A DNA stretch of 64,000 nt from Hohaiivirga grylli (GTDB lineage Bacteria > Pseudomonadota > Alphaproteobacteria > Rhizobiales > Beijerinckiaceae). Below, piece by piece: positions 35,061-43,901 of this stretch (position 1 is the stretch's first letter; every line of letters begins with the position of its first letter). A program made the position numbers and the translations under genes. The DNA is taken from NCBI RefSeq assembly GCF_039655745.1, contig NZ_JBBYXI010000004.1, forward strand, positions 124,001 through 188,000, in the 5' to 3' direction. Below the pieces are notes generated by a model, which saw only the letters and a program-made list of their open reading frames with translations, was not told the origin of the DNA and did not search any database.

Positions 35061-35864
35061 TTATATGTAGTTCTTCACGACACGGGCAAAGGTCAAGATA
35101 TCAACTGCACTTGCCCCCGTGTGAAGTAGCACATTTGCCGCACTGTCGGCCGTTGCTCCGCTCGTTAAAACGTCATCAACTAATAAGATACGGGCGCCTT
35201 TAATCATAGGGGCTTCTTTCTGCGCTACTGCAAAAGCCCTTTTAAGGTTTTTGCGTCGCTGGGCCTTATTGAGAAAGCTTTGCGCTTGAGTTGGGCGAAT
35301 ACGTCTGAGAGCAGAGGCTGAACTTTGGCAGCCACTTATCTGGGAAATAGTATTCGCGAGAATAACGGCCTGATTATAATGGCGATGAAACAGACGTCTC
35401 CTGTGCATGGGGATTGGGATGATCAGGTCGCACTGATCAATCAACTCCCGCCCGGCTGTATGCATCATTCTGCCCATGATTTTTGCATATTCAGGTTTGT
35501 CACCATACTTCAGTGCATAGACCAGATGACGGGCTAATCCCTCATAACGACAGGCTGAGCGTGCTCTCCCATAAACAGGTGGTTCTGCCATCGCTCTTGG
35601 AGAGATAATTGGCCCATCTGCGGATTCCGTTATGGGAATGCCCAGCCGTTCACAATAAGGCTGTTCGATCAGCTCAAGTTGCCCCCAGCATTTCGGACAG
35701 AGGGCATCTGGCTGTTCTGTGGGAAGGCGACAGTTAAGACATGCTGGCGGGTAGAGAAAATCGGTAAAGTGCCGAAAGCATCTGGTTAGGAAACGGTATG
35801 GCTTCCCTGATAAAAAATGCTTGGCTGTTGACGAACCAACAGATGGTCTGATCTTTGATTGCAT
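35061..35864 (-). CDS. comF: ComF-family phosphoribosyltransferase-like protein
   Basis: The 267-aa protein has an N-terminal double zinc-ribbon (CLNCRLP ... CPKCWGQL), the ALKYGDKPEYAKIMGRMM segment and a C-terminal type I phosphoribosyltransferase fold with the PRPP loop ILLVDDVLTSGATADSA. ComF members take part in DNA uptake in competent bacteria. In alphaproteobacteria the role is less clear. Its place before grxC is conserved in the class. The start may lie at a later codon; family alignments usually begin near the RFLTRCFRHFTDFLYPPAC segment. Confidence 0.9.
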   Translation of the reverse strand: MQSKIRPSVGSSTAKHFLSGKPYRFLTRCFRHFTDFLYPPACLNCRLPTEQPDALCPKCWGQLELIEQPYCERLGIPITESADGPIISPRAMAEPPVYGRARSACRYEGLARHLVYALKYGDKPEYAKIMGRMMHTAGRELIDQCDLIIPIPMHRRRLFHRHYNQAVILANTISQISGCQSSASALRRIRPTQAQSFLNKAQRRKNLKRAFAVAQKEAPMIKGARILLVDDVLTSGATADSAANVLLHTGASAVDILTFARVVKNYI

Positions 35865-35927
35865 GGTTGCCTCAACAGATATTCCTCATATCTGGAGAGC
35901 GCAGGCAACCATGCAAAAAGTTGAAAT

Positions 35928-37163
35928 TTATTCGTAAGATTTAATGAGGCGGGCAAGGCGCATAATGCCCTGATCAATCTCTTCATCACTGGCCAGAGAG
36001 TAGCTCAGGCGCATTGTATTGGCTCCGCTACCATCCGCAAAGAATGCCTTTCCTGGAACAAAGGCTACACGCTCTGTTTCAAGAGATTTGGCAAGAAGTT
36101 CTTTAGAATCAAGACCTTCTTTAACCGTCAGCCAGATAAACATACCACCTTCCGGTTTTGTCCATGATGCGCTGGCTGGCATATACTTCTCAAGAGCAGC
36201 AAGCATTTGATCACGGCGGTGGTGGTAGGCTTTACGAATTTTATCGACCTGTTTGTCAAAGATATTGCTGACAACCTGATACATAACCATCTGGTTGATT
36301 GTAGGCGTGTGGAGGTCGGCTGCCTGTTTGATCAGGACAAGCTTGCGGATGACTTCCTTAGGCCCACAGATCCAGCCAAGTCGAAGGCCGGGGGTAACTG
36401 TTTTCGAGAAGCTGCCACTGTAGAGTGTGCGGATTTTCTCAATGTCACCACCATTGCGCTCAAGGTCGAGAGAAATAATTGGTGGAACATGTTCGCCGCT
36501 ATAGCGTAGACCTTGATAAGCAGAATCCTCCAGAACAACGATATCCAGTTCATCAGCCAGAGCGAGAAGTTTCATTCGGGCTTCTCTGGAAATTGTATCT
36601 CCTGTTGGATTCGCAAAATCTGGTGTCAGATAAGCGAATTTTGGCCTTCCACCAGCCTTGGCTGCTTCATCTTTGTATGACTGCGGCGTCCTGTTGCCAC
36701 TTTCAGGTGAAATGAAATCATAGTGTGCTTCATAGGCATTGAAAGCCTGAAGAGCGCCAAGATAAGCCGGGCGTGTAACAAGAGCCGTGTCATTAGGTGA
36801 CAGGAAAAGCTTGCCACAATAGTCCAGAGCCTGCTGTGAGCCTGAGACAATCATGATGTTGTCAGGTGTGCATTTGACACCAATTTTTGACATATAGTCT
36901 GTCAACCAATGACGCAGGGGCTCATACCCTTCACTGGTTGAATACTGAAGCGCAGCGTTAGCATTTTTTGATAGAACATCAGAATAAGCATTACGCATGT
37001 CTTCTGCAGCAAACAGATGAGGGTCAGGAATACCCCCGGCAAAGGAAATAATGTCAGGTTGATCCAGAAGCTTTAAAAGCTCACGAATCTCGGATGCCTG
37101 CATCCGGCTTGAGCGGGTGGCGTAACGATTATCCCAGTTGCTTTCGTCCTGTGCTTCGGACAT
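35928..37163 (-). CDS. PLP-dependent aminotransferase, class I/II fold type I
   Basis: The 411-aa enzyme resembles LysN/2-aminoadipate and aromatic aminotransferases. Visible signatures are IISFAGGIPDPHLFAAEDM near the start, NPTGDTISREARMKLLALADELDIVVLEDSAYQGLRY, and the PLP lysine in SGSFSKTVTPGLRLGW. The substrate cannot be fixed from the sequence. It stands 63 bases upstream of comF on the same strand and divergent from the NDUFAF5-like gene. Confidence 0.9.
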   Translation of the reverse strand: MSEAQDESNWDNRYATRSSRMQASEIRELLKLLDQPDIISFAGGIPDPHLFAAEDMRNAYSDVLSKNANAALQYSTSEGYEPLRHWLTDYMSKIGVKCTPDNIMIVSGSQQALDYCGKLFLSPNDTALVTRPAYLGALQAFNAYEAHYDFISPESGNRTPQSYKDEAAKAGGRPKFAYLTPDFANPTGDTISREARMKLLALADELDIVVLEDSAYQGLRYSGEHVPPIISLDLERNGGDIEKIRTLYSGSFSKTVTPGLRLGWICGPKEVIRKLVLIKQAADLHTPTINQMVMYQVVSNIFDKQVDKIRKAYHHRRDQMLAALEKYMPASASWTKPEGGMFIWLTVKEGLDSKELLAKSLETERVAFVPGKAFFADGSGANTMRLSYSLASDEEIDQGIMRLARLIKSYE

Positions 37164-37369
37164 GGCTTACTCTCCAAAACGTACTCTATGATCCGGTAAG
37201 GCCGGAATGTTGTTGGCCTATGGTGTAGCCATTTTTAAATAAATATGTCAACAATTATGACCTATTTGTACTAAATAAAAAAATAATAGCGCTTTGTCGT
37301 TATAAAAATTCGCGTATGGGTATGATGATTTTCGTTGGTTTTATGGCATTTCAGGGGTAAAACGGATTT

Positions 37370-38242
37370 ATGAACACCCTGCCCCTGTTTGACCGCAGCC
37401 TTATGCGGAAACGTTATCTTCGTGCCATTGCCAATGGGTATGAGCGCTTTTTGCTGGATTATGCCATTGCTGATCTTGGTGAACGACTGAGTGTTATTAC
37501 ACGCCGCTTCAAAAATGCAGCTGATGTGGGAACGGTTCTGCCAGAGGCTGGCCGGTTTCTGAAAGAAGCGGGTATTGTTGAGGAACTGGTTCATCTGACA
37601 CCGGTCGCTTCAGAAACCTCCGTCGGTATTAAACAGATTGAAGGTGATGAGGAGGCATTGCCTTTCGGTGCGCAGGAATTTGATCTGGTAATCTCTTTAC
37701 TCGCGCTACAGAGTGCTAACGATTTGCCGGGCGCCCTCATTCAGATATCTCGTAGTCTGGTACCTGATGGCCTGTTTCTGGGGTGCATGTTGGGCGGGAA
37801 TACGCTGACGGAATTGCGGCAGGTTCTGATGCAGGCGGAAGCTGAGATAGAAGGGGGCATCAGCCCTAGGGTGGCTCCGTTCGTTGAAATTCGTGATGCT
37901 GGTGCACTGATGCAGCGTGCCGGGTTTGCATTGCCGGTCGTTGATTGTGAACCTCTGACTGTGCGTTACAGCTCAATGTTCAATCTCATGCATGATCTGC
38001 GTGCGATGGGACTGACAAACATTATGACGGAGCGCCGTAAGGTTCCGTTTAAACGTCAGACCCTGATGCGTGCAGCAGAGCTCTATGCTGAACAGTTTGC
38101 CGATCCTGACGGGCGCCTCAGAGCGACATTCGATCTGGTCTGGCTCCTTGGTTGGGCGCCGCATGAAAGTCAGCAGAAGCCCATGCGGCCGGGAAGTGCC
38201 AAGATGCGACTGGCTGATGCATTGAAGGTCAAGGATGTTTAA
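37370..38242 (+). CDS. NDUFAF5-like SAM-dependent methyltransferase-fold protein
   Basis: The 290-aa protein starts with LFDRSLMRKRYLRAI, a motif shared with NDUFAF5 and its alphaproteobacterial homologues. A class I methyltransferase fold follows, with degenerate motif I around FKNAADVGTVLPEAGRFL, then FDLVISLLALQSANDLPGAL and the C-terminal MFNLMHDLRAMGLTN signature. Mitochondrial NDUFAF5 hydroxylates an arginine of a complex I subunit rather than methylating. The bacterial role is probably in complex I or a related pathway, by inference. No nuo gene is in the window. Confidence 0.82.
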   Translation: MNTLPLFDRSLMRKRYLRAIANGYERFLLDYAIADLGERLSVITRRFKNAADVGTVLPEAGRFLKEAGIVEELVHLTPVASETSVGIKQIEGDEEALPFGAQEFDLVISLLALQSANDLPGALIQISRSLVPDGLFLGCMLGGNTLTELRQVLMQAEAEIEGGISPRVAPFVEIRDAGALMQRAGFALPVVDCEPLTVRYSSMFNLMHDLRAMGLTNIMTERRKVPFKRQTLMRAAELYAEQFADPDGRLRATFDLVWLLGWAPHESQQKPMRPGSAKMRLADALKVKDV

Positions 38243-38258
38243 AGCATTTATATTTTTA

Positions 38259-38283
38259 AAGCCCGCTTTTGAGAAGCGGGCTT
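38259..38283. terminator. Hairpin between converging genes
   Basis: AAGCCCGCTT / AAGCGGGCTT (38259-38268 and 38274-38283) form a 10-bp stem with a 5-nt loop. The plus side lacks a T run; the minus side continues TTTAAAAATATAA. It probably terminates both the methyltransferase and the glcB transcripts. Confidence 0.65.
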
Positions 38284-38297
38284 GACTGTGATAGGTG

Positions 38298-40463
38298 TTA
38301 TTTTTCAAGAAATCTTAGTCTGCTGGCATGTAGAATTGGTTCGGTATAACCAGAGGATTGAACAGTTCCTTCTATCGCCAGGTCCAGAGCGGCTTTGAAA
38401 GCAACAGAACGGTCGGGATTATCAGACATCCGGATATAAAGCGGGTCTCCGGCATTCTGCTCATCAACTGTCCGGGCCATGTGGGTAAAGCTTGCTAAAA
38501 CCTGTTCTTGACTTACTAATCCATGCCGTAACCAGTTGGCGATAGCCTGTGAGGAAATACGGCAGGTTGCCCGGTCTTCCATCAATGCGACGTTGTTAAT
38601 ATCCAGAACCTTTGAGCAGCCGATGCCCTGATCAACCCAACGGACAACGTAACCGAGAATACCTTGAGCATTGTTATCAAGTTCGCGTTGGATTTGCTCG
38701 GCAGAGAGGGACTGTGGGTCAAGCACCGGCATCGAGAAGAGATATTCCAGTGAAGCGGTTGGTTCGCTCAGACGTGCTCTCTGAACGGCATGAACATCTA
38801 CTTCATGATAATGCAGAGCGTGGAGTGTGGCTGCTGTTGGCGATGGCACCCAGGCACAATTTGCACCTGCTTTTGGGTGGCCGATCTTCTGTGTCAGCAT
38901 ATCGGCCATGTCATCAGGTTTTGCCCACATGCCTTTACCGATCTGAGCTTTGCCGGAGAGGCCACAGCTTAACCCGATTGTGACATTGCGGTTCTCATAA
39001 GCTAGTAGCCAGCGTTCTGACTTGATCTGATCTTTTGGTAAGACCGGGCCAGCTTCCATGGAGGTATGGATTTCGTCACCTGTCCGATCGAGAAAGCCAG
39101 TGTTGATAAAGAAAATTCTTTCACGAGCTGCGAATATACAGGCTTTGAGATTGGCAGATGTTCGGCGTTCCTCGTCCATAACACCAATCTTGATGGTGTT
39201 TTTCGGCAGGCCGAGGAAATTCTCGACATCCGTGAAGACCTGACAGGCAAATGCGACCTCCCTTGATCCATGCATTTTGGGCTTGACGATATAGATTGCG
39301 CCGGTTTGTGAATTAGTTTTGAGCTTGAGATCGTGCATGGCGCAAAGCGTTGTTACCGCTGCATCCATTATACCTTCGCCAATCGGATCATTATTTTTAT
39401 CTAGAATAGCATCACTCATCATCAGATGTCCGACATTGCGAACCAGCTGGAGAGAGCGGCTGCGGATTTTCAGTGGTTGTCCGTCACGGCCGGTATAGCT
39501 GCGCTCAGGGTTGAGGCGGCGCGTCGTCTGCTTGCCATTCTTTTCAAAAGTATCTTCAAGGTCTCCACGCATCAGGCCAAGCCAGTTGCTGTAAATGTGA
39601 ACCTTATCTGCTGCATTGACGGCCGCAACAGAATCCTCACAATCCTGAATGGCAGAGAGCGCACTTTCAATCGTGACATCAGCAACATGTGCTGGATGTA
39701 ATTTGCCGATCATATCTGCGGAATTAATCAACAGTTCTGCAAATAATCCATGATGCCTGAGAAGGATGTGAAGGCCCTTATTGCTTTCAGAAAAGCCATG
39801 GAAGGCATCCGGATTATTTAATTGTACTTCGCCACTTGCTGTTTGAAGTATCAGCTGGGCACCATCCCCATTTTGGCTGATGCTGTAACCGATGACATCA
39901 TTATGCGATGCGCCATTAATAGGAAAAGCCTGATCCAGAAATGCAGCTGCGCGTTCAAAAACAGCCTTACCTCTTATCGCATTGTAGGTTTTCCCCGGAG
40001 CCAGTTCTCCCTGACGGGAGATGGCATCAGTCCCGTAAAGTGCATCATACAGACTACCCCAGCGGGCATTGGCTGCGTTGAGTGCGTAACGGGCATTGGA
40101 AACGGGAACCACAAGTTGAGGGCCGCAAAGATGTGTAATCTCGGGGTCAAGGTTCTCAGTTGAAATCTGGAAGCTGGCTGGCTCATCCTCAAGATAACCG
40201 ATCTCTTTCAGAAAGCTGATGTAGTTCTCCATTTGAGATGTGGCTGGGCCATGTTTGGGGTGCCAGTCATCAATCTGCTTTTGAAGCTCTGCTCTGATGT
40301 TCAGTAATGCCCGGTTCTCCGGCATATGGGTTTCAACCAGGGATGTCAGTCCCTGCCAGAAGCTTTCAGCTGTGACATCAAGACCTGATAATGCCTTGTG
40401 CTCGATAAAATCGGCAAGCTCGGCAGCAACTTTCAATCCGGCACGATTAACGTAGGTGCTCAT
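38298..40463 (-). CDS. glcB: Malate synthase G
   Basis: This enzyme condenses glyoxylate with acetyl-CoA to malate, the second glyoxylate-shunt step. The 721-aa length is that of the G isoform. Family segments include NAANARWGSLYDALYGTDAI, KMHGSREVAFACQVFTDVENFLGLPKNTIKIGVMDEERRTS, GFLDRTGDEIHTSMEAGP and PSPTAATLHALHYHEVDV. It follows isocitrate lyase on the same strand, separated by 65 bases that hold a strong hairpin. Confidence 0.96.
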   Translation of the reverse strand: MSTYVNRAGLKVAAELADFIEHKALSGLDVTAESFWQGLTSLVETHMPENRALLNIRAELQKQIDDWHPKHGPATSQMENYISFLKEIGYLEDEPASFQISTENLDPEITHLCGPQLVVPVSNARYALNAANARWGSLYDALYGTDAISRQGELAPGKTYNAIRGKAVFERAAAFLDQAFPINGASHNDVIGYSISQNGDGAQLILQTASGEVQLNNPDAFHGFSESNKGLHILLRHHGLFAELLINSADMIGKLHPAHVADVTIESALSAIQDCEDSVAAVNAADKVHIYSNWLGLMRGDLEDTFEKNGKQTTRRLNPERSYTGRDGQPLKIRSRSLQLVRNVGHLMMSDAILDKNNDPIGEGIMDAAVTTLCAMHDLKLKTNSQTGAIYIVKPKMHGSREVAFACQVFTDVENFLGLPKNTIKIGVMDEERRTSANLKACIFAARERIFFINTGFLDRTGDEIHTSMEAGPVLPKDQIKSERWLLAYENRNVTIGLSCGLSGKAQIGKGMWAKPDDMADMLTQKIGHPKAGANCAWVPSPTAATLHALHYHEVDVHAVQRARLSEPTASLEYLFSMPVLDPQSLSAEQIQRELDNNAQGILGYVVRWVDQGIGCSKVLDINNVALMEDRATCRISSQAIANWLRHGLVSQEQVLASFTHMARTVDEQNAGDPLYIRMSDNPDRSVAFKAALDLAIEGTVQSSGYTEPILHASRLRFLEK

Positions 40464-40492
40464 CTGATATCCCTTTTAAAAATCACAAGGGG

Positions 40493-40516
40493 AGGGCGGA
40501 GTAGCAACTCCGCCCT
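40493..40516 (-). terminator. Intercistronic hairpin between aceA and glcB
   Basis: AGGGCGGAGT / ACTCCGCCCT form a 10-bp GC-rich stem with a 4-nt loop (AGCA on the plus strand), 13 bases after the aceA stop. On the minus strand it is followed by CCCCTTGTGATTTTT, so it may act as a partial terminator or protect the aceA transcript. Confidence 0.6.
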
Positions 40517-40528
40517 GAAGATATCTGG

Positions 40529-41827
40529 TTAGTGAAACTGTGCAGTTTCAGTTGAGCCAGACATGGCCGTTGTTGCACTTTGTCCCCGTGAGACGGCGGT
40601 GGCAACTGCATCAAAGTATGAGGTGCCGACTTCACGCTGATGGCGCATGGCAGAGAAACCGTCCTTCTCTGCTGCAAATTCTGCCTGCTGAAGCTCAGAA
40701 TAAGCTGCCATGCCGCGTTCCTTGTAACGACGGGCAAGATTGAAGGTAGTGTACGAAAGGTTATGGAAGCCTGCCAATGTAATGAACTGGTATTTATAAC
40801 CCATTGCACCCAGCTCGCGCTGGAAGGCTGCCATTTCCGAATCGCCCATATGACGGGCCCAGTTGAACGATGGCGAACAATTGTAAGCCAGCAGCTGGTC
40901 CGGATATTCCTTACGGATGGCTTCAGCAAAACGCTTGGCATCTTCAAGGCTGGGTGTTGATGTTTCACACCAGATCAGGTCAGCATAAGGTGCATAGGCC
41001 AACCCACGGGCAATTGCTGCTTCAAAGCCGCCCTTGAGACGATAGAAACCTTCTTCAGTGCGCTCACCCGTGATGAATGGTGCATCATATTCATCGACAT
41101 CAGAGGTGATGAGCTGTGCCGCTTCGGCGTCTGTCCGGGCCATGATAAGTGTCGGGACACCCATGACGTCTGCTGCCAGACGAGCCGCATTCAGAGAACG
41201 GATAAAGGTACGGGTGGGAACAAGGACCTTACCACCAAGGTGGCCGCATTTCTTTTCACTGGCCAGCTGGTCTTCAAAGTGGACAGCAGCAGCACCTGCT
41301 TCGATCATGGATTTCATCAGCTCGAAGACATTAAGCGCGCCACCAAAGCCGGCTTCCGCATCCGCAATAATCGGAACGTAATAATTAACGTCCGTATCGG
41401 ATTTGCCGTCAAAACGTTCCATGGTCTGAATCTGATCAGCACGTTGCAGTGCTTTATTGATGCGCTTGACGATGGCCGGAACAGAATCAGCCGGATAGAG
41501 ACTTTGGTCAGGGTACATATTGCCGGATGTATTGGCATCAGCTGCAACCTGCCAGCCTGAAAGATAGATGGCTTTCAGGCCTGCCTTGACCTGCTGAACA
41601 GCCTGATTACCTGTGAAGGTGCCGAGCGTTGGAACGTAGTCTTCCGAGTGCAGAAGTTCCCATAAACGCTTGGCTCCATTCTCAGCCAGTGTGTTGCGAA
41701 TTGGGAGAGAGCCGGAAAGTCTGAGAACGTCATCATAAGAATAATCACGCTTGATATTCTTCCAGCGGTCAGCTGCCCATTCAGGGGTTGGGAAATCTGT
41801 TTTGTGATAAGGATTAATCTTGTCCAT
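40529..41827 (-). CDS. aceA: Isocitrate lyase
   Basis: AceA splits isocitrate into glyoxylate and succinate. The 432-aa enzyme has the catalytic KKCGHLGGKVLVPT (active Cys), the metal-site segment DAEAGFGGALNVFELMK and the C-terminal YNCSPSFNWA motif. ATG 41827 is preceded by AGGAGA at seven bases and gives MDKINPYHKTDF. An ATG at 41848 would add seven residues. It is the middle gene of the locus, between the 87-residue unknown gene and glcB. Confidence 0.96.
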   Translation of the reverse strand: MDKINPYHKTDFPTPEWAADRWKNIKRDYSYDDVLRLSGSLPIRNTLAENGAKRLWELLHSEDYVPTLGTFTGNQAVQQVKAGLKAIYLSGWQVAADANTSGNMYPDQSLYPADSVPAIVKRINKALQRADQIQTMERFDGKSDTDVNYYVPIIADAEAGFGGALNVFELMKSMIEAGAAAVHFEDQLASEKKCGHLGGKVLVPTRTFIRSLNAARLAADVMGVPTLIMARTDAEAAQLITSDVDEYDAPFITGERTEEGFYRLKGGFEAAIARGLAYAPYADLIWCETSTPSLEDAKRFAEAIRKEYPDQLLAYNCSPSFNWARHMGDSEMAAFQRELGAMGYKYQFITLAGFHNLSYTTFNLARRYKERGMAAYSELQQAEFAAEKDGFSAMRHQREVGTSYFDAVATAVSRGQSATTAMSGSTETAQFH

Positions 41828-41894
41828 CTGTCGTTCTCCTGATGTCATTATGTTGGTTTTAGGGTGAGTTTAGGCGTTCCCTTGCCCGCACCAG

Positions 41895-41902
41895 CTTGCA
41901 AG
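41895..41902. promoter_or_regulatory. Possible regulator half-site upstream of aceA
   Basis: CTTGCAAG is an 8-bp palindrome 68 bases upstream of the aceA start. RamB, a Corynebacterium regulator related to the divergent gene product here, recognises a motif around TTTGCAAA. The likeness is short and could be chance. Confidence 0.2.
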
Positions 41903-41942
41903 AGTTGCTTTGTTAAAATTGGTCGTGGTTATTATCTTAAAG

Positions 41943-41970
41943 GGCTAAGAGAAGAGGACTTCTCTTAGCC
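41943..41970 (-). terminator. Long hairpin between the 87-residue gene and aceA
   Basis: GGCTAAGAGAAG / CTTCTCTTAGCC is a perfect 12-bp stem with a 4-nt loop, 16 bases after the stop of the small gene. On the minus strand it continues CCCTTTAAGATAAT, a poor T tract. It may be a weak terminator, or a processing site allowing different levels of the two products. Confidence 0.6.
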
Positions 41971-41985
41971 TCAAAATTGTACAGG

Positions 41986-42249
41986 TTAAGCCTGTAAGCG
42001 TCGGGCAAAAGTAGCAGCGACCATTGGTGTTCCATTAAACAGGGCTTCGGCCTCACTATTATTGCCTGCAACCGTAAAACTGTGACGTCCAGCACGATGA
42101 ACAATAGTATAGTGTTTCTCGGCAAGACCCTGTGTTCGGAAGCTCTCCATTACCTCTGCAAGGGTAGGTGCAATAATCGTAATGAACTCATCAGGTTGGC
42201 TGGTTTCCAACCGTTGTGAACCGTGTGTCTGATCGCTCAAATTGCTCAT
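41986..42249 (-). CDS. Small protein of unknown function in the glyoxylate-shunt locus (87 aa)
   Basis: I do not recognise a named family. The 87-aa soluble product has about 18 polar residues, then EFITIIAPTLAEVMESFRTQGLAEKHYTIVHRAGRHSFTVAG, which looks like a beta-alpha-beta unit. It ends ALFNGTPMVAATFARRLQA. AGGAGGACGGCC before ATG 42249 is a very strong ribosome site and fixes the start. The longer open frame from 42438 runs through AT-rich intergenic DNA and is rejected. It is the first gene after the divergent regulator and is followed by a hairpin, then aceA. Co-regulation with the shunt is likely; the function is open. Confidence 0.8.
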   Translation of the reverse strand: MSNLSDQTHGSQRLETSQPDEFITIIAPTLAEVMESFRTQGLAEKHYTIVHRAGRHSFTVAGNNSEAEALFNGTPMVAATFARRLQA

Positions 42250-42417
42250 GGCCGTCCTCCTGGAACCCGGAACGTTCATTGCCGTTCTCGTTAAGTAAAT
42301 AATTGACAACTTCGGGTGAAATGACAAGATAAATAATGAAATCAGCAAGTTAAGCTGTAAAAAGTTGAAAAGAAAAAGCACAGTTTTTGTAAATTGTGTA
42401 AAAGGAAGGAATGACAG
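42250..42417. promoter_or_regulatory. Divergent promoter region of the glyoxylate locus
   Basis: This 168-bp region separates the 87-residue gene and the regulator gene. It is AT-rich to the right. CACA at 42379-42382 and TGTG at 42395-42398 flank TTTTTGTAAAT, which resembles the TTTGCAAA core of RamB-type sites. It is a candidate autoregulatory operator close to the regulator start. Confidence 0.35.
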
Positions 42418-43818
42418 ATGGCACACGCCGAATTGCAAATCGGTGGGCGCATCAAGCGGTTAAGACACCAGAAGGGTCTGAGCCAGACCCAACTTGCCGT
42501 GGCGCTTGATATCTCCACCAGCTATCTCAACCTGATTGAACATAACCGTCGCCGTATTACGGTACCTTTGCTTTTCAGGATTGCAGGGCATTTTGGCGTT
42601 GAGCCGGGTGAGCTGGCCGAGAATGATGATGGGCAGCTGACCGGAGATCTCATGGAGCTCTTTGGGGATGACCTGTTTGCTGACAGTGATCTCACCAATC
42701 AGGATATCCGCGATCTTGTGCAGTCTCATCCGGCTGTCGGGCGGGCCGTTCTGAAGCTCTTTGATCGTGTAAAAGAATTACAAAGGCCGGAGGCTGCTAG
42801 AGATGTGGCTACCTCCGGGTATAACCTTATGCCGGAGGCGGTTTCTGATTTTTTACAGGAAAATGCCAACTACTTTCCGACGCTGGAAGCCGCCGCAGAA
42901 CGCGTGCGGCAGGAAATTGACAATGTGTCTGAAGATTTCGAACAGGGGTTAAAGGACTACCTGTTCAATGTATTTGGTACGGAAGTCCGACAGATGTCTT
43001 TACCGAGAGGCGTTGTTTTACGTCTTGAAGATCATGGTCGCATCTTAGCGCTTTCCGATATTCTCGAGCCCCGTTCAGCGTTGTTCAGTATGGCCCAGCA
43101 TCTGGCGCGGCTGATTGCCGAGCATGAGATAACGGCGTTGATTGAGCAGAGTACATTACCGCAGCCTGATTCCGTCGGGCTTGTCCGCTCAGTCCTCTCA
43201 TCCTATACGGCAGCTGCGCTGATCATGCCTTATGGTCCGTTCTTTAATGCCTGCCGGGATAGTCGGTATGATATTGAGCGCATCGGTCGTCGTTTTCGTG
43301 CAACCTTTGAGCAGGTCTGCCACCGCATGACGACTTTGCAGCGACCCGGTATGAGTGGTATTCCCCTTCATCTGGTCCGAACTGATATTGCCGGGAATAT
43401 TTCCAAACGTTTTTCACTTTCCGGAATTCATATCCCTCGGCACACCGGTGCCTGCCCACGGTGGAATATCTACGCTGCGTTTCTGAATCCCGGGCAGATC
43501 AATATTCAGCTAAGCCAGATGCCTGATGGGCGGCGTTACTTCTGTATCGCTAAAGCCGTCATTAAGGGCGGGCATAGCTATAATGCGCCACGCCGCTATC
43601 TTTCCATCGGGCTTGGCTGCTCAATTACCCATGCCAGCCAGATGATTTATGCCGATGGAATTGACCTGAATGCGCCAGCAGGGGCTGTCCCGATCGGTGT
43701 TGGTTGCCGTATCTGTCCGCGGCATGAGTGCGGGCAGCGTGCACATCCCCCTGCCGATCACCGCTTCCCCGTCGATGGAACCCAGCGCATGGAGAACCTT
43801 TATATGGGGAATGGCTGA
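42418..43818 (+). CDS. XRE-family transcription regulator with IrrE-like and DUF2083 domains (ScfR/RamB type)
   Basis: The 466-aa protein has an N-terminal helix-turn-helix (residues 8-62, LRHQKGLSQTQLAVALDISTSYLNLIEHNRR), a middle IrrE-like domain (around FRATFEQVCHRMTTLQRPG) and a C-terminal DUF2083 with CRICPRHECGQRAHPP. Relatives sense short-chain acyl-CoA or carbon state and control the glyoxylate shunt or propionate genes, for example RamB of Corynebacterium. Divergent placement from the aceA locus strongly suggests it controls that locus. AAGGAAGG precedes the ATG. The IrrE HExxH is not conserved, as usual for this branch. Confidence 0.92.
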   Translation: MAHAELQIGGRIKRLRHQKGLSQTQLAVALDISTSYLNLIEHNRRRITVPLLFRIAGHFGVEPGELAENDDGQLTGDLMELFGDDLFADSDLTNQDIRDLVQSHPAVGRAVLKLFDRVKELQRPEAARDVATSGYNLMPEAVSDFLQENANYFPTLEAAAERVRQEIDNVSEDFEQGLKDYLFNVFGTEVRQMSLPRGVVLRLEDHGRILALSDILEPRSALFSMAQHLARLIAEHEITALIEQSTLPQPDSVGLVRSVLSSYTAAALIMPYGPFFNACRDSRYDIERIGRRFRATFEQVCHRMTTLQRPGMSGIPLHLVRTDIAGNISKRFSLSGIHIPRHTGACPRWNIYAAFLNPGQINIQLSQMPDGRRYFCIAKAVIKGGHSYNAPRRYLSIGLGCSITHASQMIYADGIDLNAPAGAVPIGVGCRICPRHECGQRAHPPADHRFPVDGTQRMENLYMGNG

Positions 43819-43901
43819 TCCTGTGCTTAAGTCCTGCAATATGGCTGGCGCATAGTATCTTTGAGGAATAAGACAGCTGACAGATATTCTGGAGACTGAT
43901 C

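Noticed and set aside
42250..42438. 63-residue N-terminal extension of the small glyoxylate-locus protein
   Set aside because: The added sequence is AT-rich intergenic DNA overlapping the divergent regulator start; AGGAGG before 42249 fixes the shorter start.
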